Assembly (NCBI GenBank): GCA_038133845.1
Contig: JAYPUA010000009.1
Span: 30,372-94,371 of the forward strand
Length of the DNA: 64,000 nucleotides
DNA from: JAYPUA01 sp038133845
Lineage (GTDB): Bacteria; SAR324; NAC60-12
Direction: 5' to 3'
Of the stretch, positions 61,850 through 64,000 are shown piece by piece (position 1 is the stretch's first letter; every line of letters begins with the position of its first letter). The notes below the pieces were generated by a model. It made no database searches. It was not told where the DNA came from and was given only the letters and a program-made list of their open reading frames with translations. The position numbers and the translations under genes are program-made.

Positions 61850-63766
61850 ATGAGCGACGCTCCCATTCGCGAAAAGCTCACCACCCTCCCGGAGCTTTCG
61901 GGGGTCTACCTCTTCCGCAACGCTCAAGGCGACATCCTCTACATCGGCAAGGCCAAGTCCCTGCGCCAGCGGGTGCGCTCCTACTTTCAGCCCTCAGCCA
62001 ACCACACCCTGCGGATTCAGATCCTGGTGTCCCTGGTGCACGACGTCTCCCTCGTGATCACCGACACCGAGGCGGAAGCCCTGATCCTTGAGGAGCAGCT
62101 GATCAAGACCCACCGTCCGCGCTACAACGTACTGCTCAAGGACGACAAGTCCTACCCGTTCTGCAAGCTGAGCACTCAGGAGCTGTTCCCACGCCTGAAA
62201 CTGGTCCGGGAGAAGCACGACAAGCAGTCCGAGTACTTTGGTCCGTTTCCTTCGGTCAAGGACGCCAGAGAGATGCTGCGGCTGGTCAACCGCTACTTTC
62301 CGCTACGCACAAGCAAGATGGAGTTGGACGGCAGGAAGACCTATCGTCCCTGCCTGAACTTTCAGATGAAGCGCTGCCTGGCCCCGTGTCGGGGAGATGT
62401 CAGCGTCGAGGCCTATCAGGAGGTCGTCCGGCAGGTGCGCCTGTTCCTCAAGGGCAAGGACAACGAGCTGCTCCAGGACCTCAAGCGTCTGATGCTGGAG
62501 GCCTCCGACCGGCTCGACTTTGAGAAGGCGGCCCAGATCCGAGACCAGATCCAGGCGGTTCAGCGCGTGTTCGCCAAGCAGGCGGTGCTGAGCACCACCG
62601 GGGAGGACCAGGACGTCTTCAACCTGTACCGGGAGGCCGACTCGGCAGGCATCCAGGTGCTCTTCATCCGCAACGGCCGCCTGCTTGGCACCGACTTCTT
62701 CTTCTACGACTCCAGCGAGCAAGCCTCGGACGACAACTTGCTCGGGCAGGTCCTCAACCGCATCTACATGGCCGAGGCCGCCCAGATCCCCCGAGAGGTC
62801 CTCCTCCCCTTCGAGTACTCCGACCAGCCGTCTCTGGAACACGCTCTGAACGAGCGGGCCGAGCGCAAGGTCCAAGTCCGCGTCCCCAAGAAGGGACGCA
62901 AGCGCGAGCTGGTCGCCATGGCGTTTCAGAACGCCAAGGTGCACCTCGAAGAGCAGCGACAGCGCACCGTGCAGGACCACTCCGTGCTGGAGCACGTACA
63001 GCGCCACCTCCTGCTGCGACGACTTCCGGAGACCGTAGAGGCGTTTGACATCTCCCACCTCTCCGGGACCATGACCGTCGCCTCAATGGTCTGCTGGAAG
63101 GACAACCACCCCTTCAAGGCCGGCTACCGCAAGTTCAAGATCAAGAACCTGGAAGGCCCGGACGACTTTGCCAGCATGGAGGAGGTGCTGACCCGGCGCT
63201 ACCGACGCGCGCTGGAGCGCCAGGAGCCGCTCCCGGATCTGATCCTGATTGATGGCGGGAAAGGCCAGATCTCTGCTGCTGCCGAGGCCTTGCAACGCCT
63301 GGGGATGGACCTCAACCAAGTCGACCTCATCGGCTTGGCCAAAGGACGCTCCGAGCGGCGAAAGAAGTACCGGCGCGGCAATGGAGAAGACTTCGAGTAT
63401 GTCGTCAAGCCCAACCAGAAGAACGAGATCCGCCTGCACCGGAACACCGAGGTCCTCTTCTTCCTGCAGAACATCCGGGACGAGTCTCACCGCTTTGCCA
63501 TCGAGTTTCAGCGCCAGCTCAAGCGCAAGGACAACCTGAAATCCCTGCTCGACGAAATCCCCGGGGTCGGCCCCACGCGCAAGAAGTCCCTGCTCAAGCA
63601 CTTCGGCAGCCTCAAACGCCTCCAGGCCGCCAGCCTCGAAGAGCTGCTGGAAGCCCCCGGGCTTCCGGCCCCTCTGGCTCAGACCATCTTCGAGTTCCTG
63701 CACCAGGCCCAGGAACGCCTGCGCCTCCAGGCCGAGACACCAAAGAAAAAAACGTTGACTTCCTAG
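61850..63766 (+). CDS. uvrC: Excinuclease ABC subunit UvrC
   Basis: UvrC (638 aa), the dual-incision nuclease of excision repair. The N-terminal GIY-YIG domain is GVYLFRNAQGDILYIGKAKSLRQRVRSYF (about 19-47). A four-cysteine-type block RPCLNFQMKRCLAPC follows, then a UVR motif (about 204-235), the RNase H-like part with EAFDISHLSGTMTVASMV and LILIDGGKGQIS, and a C-terminal HhH (PGVGPTRKKSLLKHFGS). In the gap before it, GAGCCGG (61805-61811) can pair with CCGGCTC (61826-61832). uvrB is encoded 11 kb upstream on the other strand. Confidence 0.97.
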   Translation: MSDAPIREKLTTLPELSGVYLFRNAQGDILYIGKAKSLRQRVRSYFQPSANHTLRIQILVSLVHDVSLVITDTEAEALILEEQLIKTHRPRYNVLLKDDKSYPFCKLSTQELFPRLKLVREKHDKQSEYFGPFPSVKDAREMLRLVNRYFPLRTSKMELDGRKTYRPCLNFQMKRCLAPCRGDVSVEAYQEVVRQVRLFLKGKDNELLQDLKRLMLEASDRLDFEKAAQIRDQIQAVQRVFAKQAVLSTTGEDQDVFNLYREADSAGIQVLFIRNGRLLGTDFFFYDSSEQASDDNLLGQVLNRIYMAEAAQIPREVLLPFEYSDQPSLEHALNERAERKVQVRVPKKGRKRELVAMAFQNAKVHLEEQRQRTVQDHSVLEHVQRHLLLRRLPETVEAFDISHLSGTMTVASMVCWKDNHPFKAGYRKFKIKNLEGPDDFASMEEVLTRRYRRALERQEPLPDLILIDGGKGQISAAAEALQRLGMDLNQVDLIGLAKGRSERRKKYRRGNGEDFEYVVKPNQKNEIRLHRNTEVLFFLQNIRDESHRFAIEFQRQLKRKDNLKSLLDEIPGVGPTRKKSLLKHFGSLKRLQAASLEELLEAPGLPAPLAQTIFEFLHQAQERLRLQAETPKKKTLTS

Positions 63767-63804
63767 CCCTTCCGGATAAGATGAGTTGTTTCTGATCCGG
63801 ACGC

Positions 63805-63880
63805 GTCCCCATCGTCTAGAGGCCTAGGACATCGCCCTTTCACGGCGAGAACAGGGGTTCGAATCCCCTTGGGGACGCCA
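63805..63880 (+). tRNA. tRNA-Glu (anticodon TTC)
   Basis: A 76-base cloverleaf: acceptor GTCCCCA with TGGGGAC, anticodon stem TCGCC/GGCGA with loop CTTTCAC giving anticodon TTC (63839-63841), T-loop GGGGTTCGAATCCCC, discriminator G and encoded CCA. With a U34 wobble base it is a probable substrate of MnmH-dependent selenation. Confidence 0.95.
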
Positions 63881-63923
63881 CCTCCCGGATCCCCCAAACA
63901 GCCCCCTGCGGCTGACCCTTCCC

Positions 63924-63999
63924 GGGGACGTAGCTCAGCTGGGAGAGCGCATCGCTGGCAGCGATGAGGTCAGGGGTTCGATCCCCCTCGTCTCCACCA
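63924..63999 (+). tRNA. tRNA-Ala (anticodon GGC)
   Basis: A 76-base cloverleaf: acceptor GGGGACG with CGTCTCC, containing the G3-U70 wobble pair that is the alanine identity element. Anticodon stem CATCG/CGATG with loop CTGGCAG gives anticodon GGC (63957-63959). The discriminator is A and CCA is encoded. It ends one base before the window edge and follows tRNA-Glu by 43 bases. Confidence 0.95.
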
Positions 64000-64000
64000 T

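Overview
The window is a gene-dense stretch (GC visibly in the high fifties) from a flagellated Gram-negative bacterium. The Gram-negative call rests on FlgH (outer-membrane L-ring lipoprotein), FlgA with a signal peptide, a periplasmic DsbA-like oxidase and a secreted M16 protease. It makes menaquinone (menF-menD-menB), controls glutamine synthetase by adenylylation (glnA-glnE), has a frataxin (cyaY) and a class I adenylate cyclase-like protein. That suggests a proteobacterial or deltaproteobacterial-grade lineage; I cannot name it from sequence alone. A run of exactly 100 N (33816-33915) marks a scaffold join, so this is a draft or metagenome-derived assembly. I saw no transposases, integrases, phage genes or CRISPR arrays; the region looks like stable chromosome.

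Layout. 1-6766 (minus strand): a truncated membrane-anchored coiled-coil gene, dprA, smpB, cca, a very unusual membrane J-domain protein and a UDP-glucuronate decarboxylase. 6800-17439 (plus): recA, mnmH and a secreted TPR protein, then cmk and a GlmU-like/GlmS/phosphohexomutase set that could carry out the whole fructose-6-P to UDP-GlcNAc route. 17486-24842: a RadC-type JAMM protein with an endonuclease III-like iron-sulfur loop, rlmE, a small helical protein, cyaY (minus), aroB, a vWA membrane protein, a small lipoprotein and carA. 24882-30494: fliG, then menF-menD-menB and an anchored FKBP. 30498-39605 (minus): tilS, an unknown helical protein, the giant adenylate cyclase-like protein with the gap, and flgF-flgG-flgA-flgH. 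39967-46213: glnA, glnE, recN. 46210-50943: guaC, three small unknown genes (one TerB-like) and uvrB. 51167-63766: M16 protease, SDR, nudL, a small unknown, pyrE, cysE, clpS-clpA, rsmE, dsbA-like and uvrC. The window ends with tRNA-Glu and tRNA-Ala.

How it works together. DNA repair is unusually well represented (recA, recN, uvrB, uvrC, dprA, a RadC-like protein), as are RNA and tRNA maintenance (cca, mnmH, rlmE, tilS, rsmE, smpB). Genes are packed into operons with ATGA, GTGA or TGATG stop/start overlaps.

Most notable non-genic signals: two perfect parS (ParB-binding) palindromes 9.7 kb apart (11751 and 21420), implying that this window lies in the centromere-like region of the chromosome; a very high density of the palindrome TCCGGA in genes and between them; a nested stem-loop with a 21-bp-phased direct repeat just before menF; and a perfect 16-bp palindrome at the probable promoter of the RadC-like gene.
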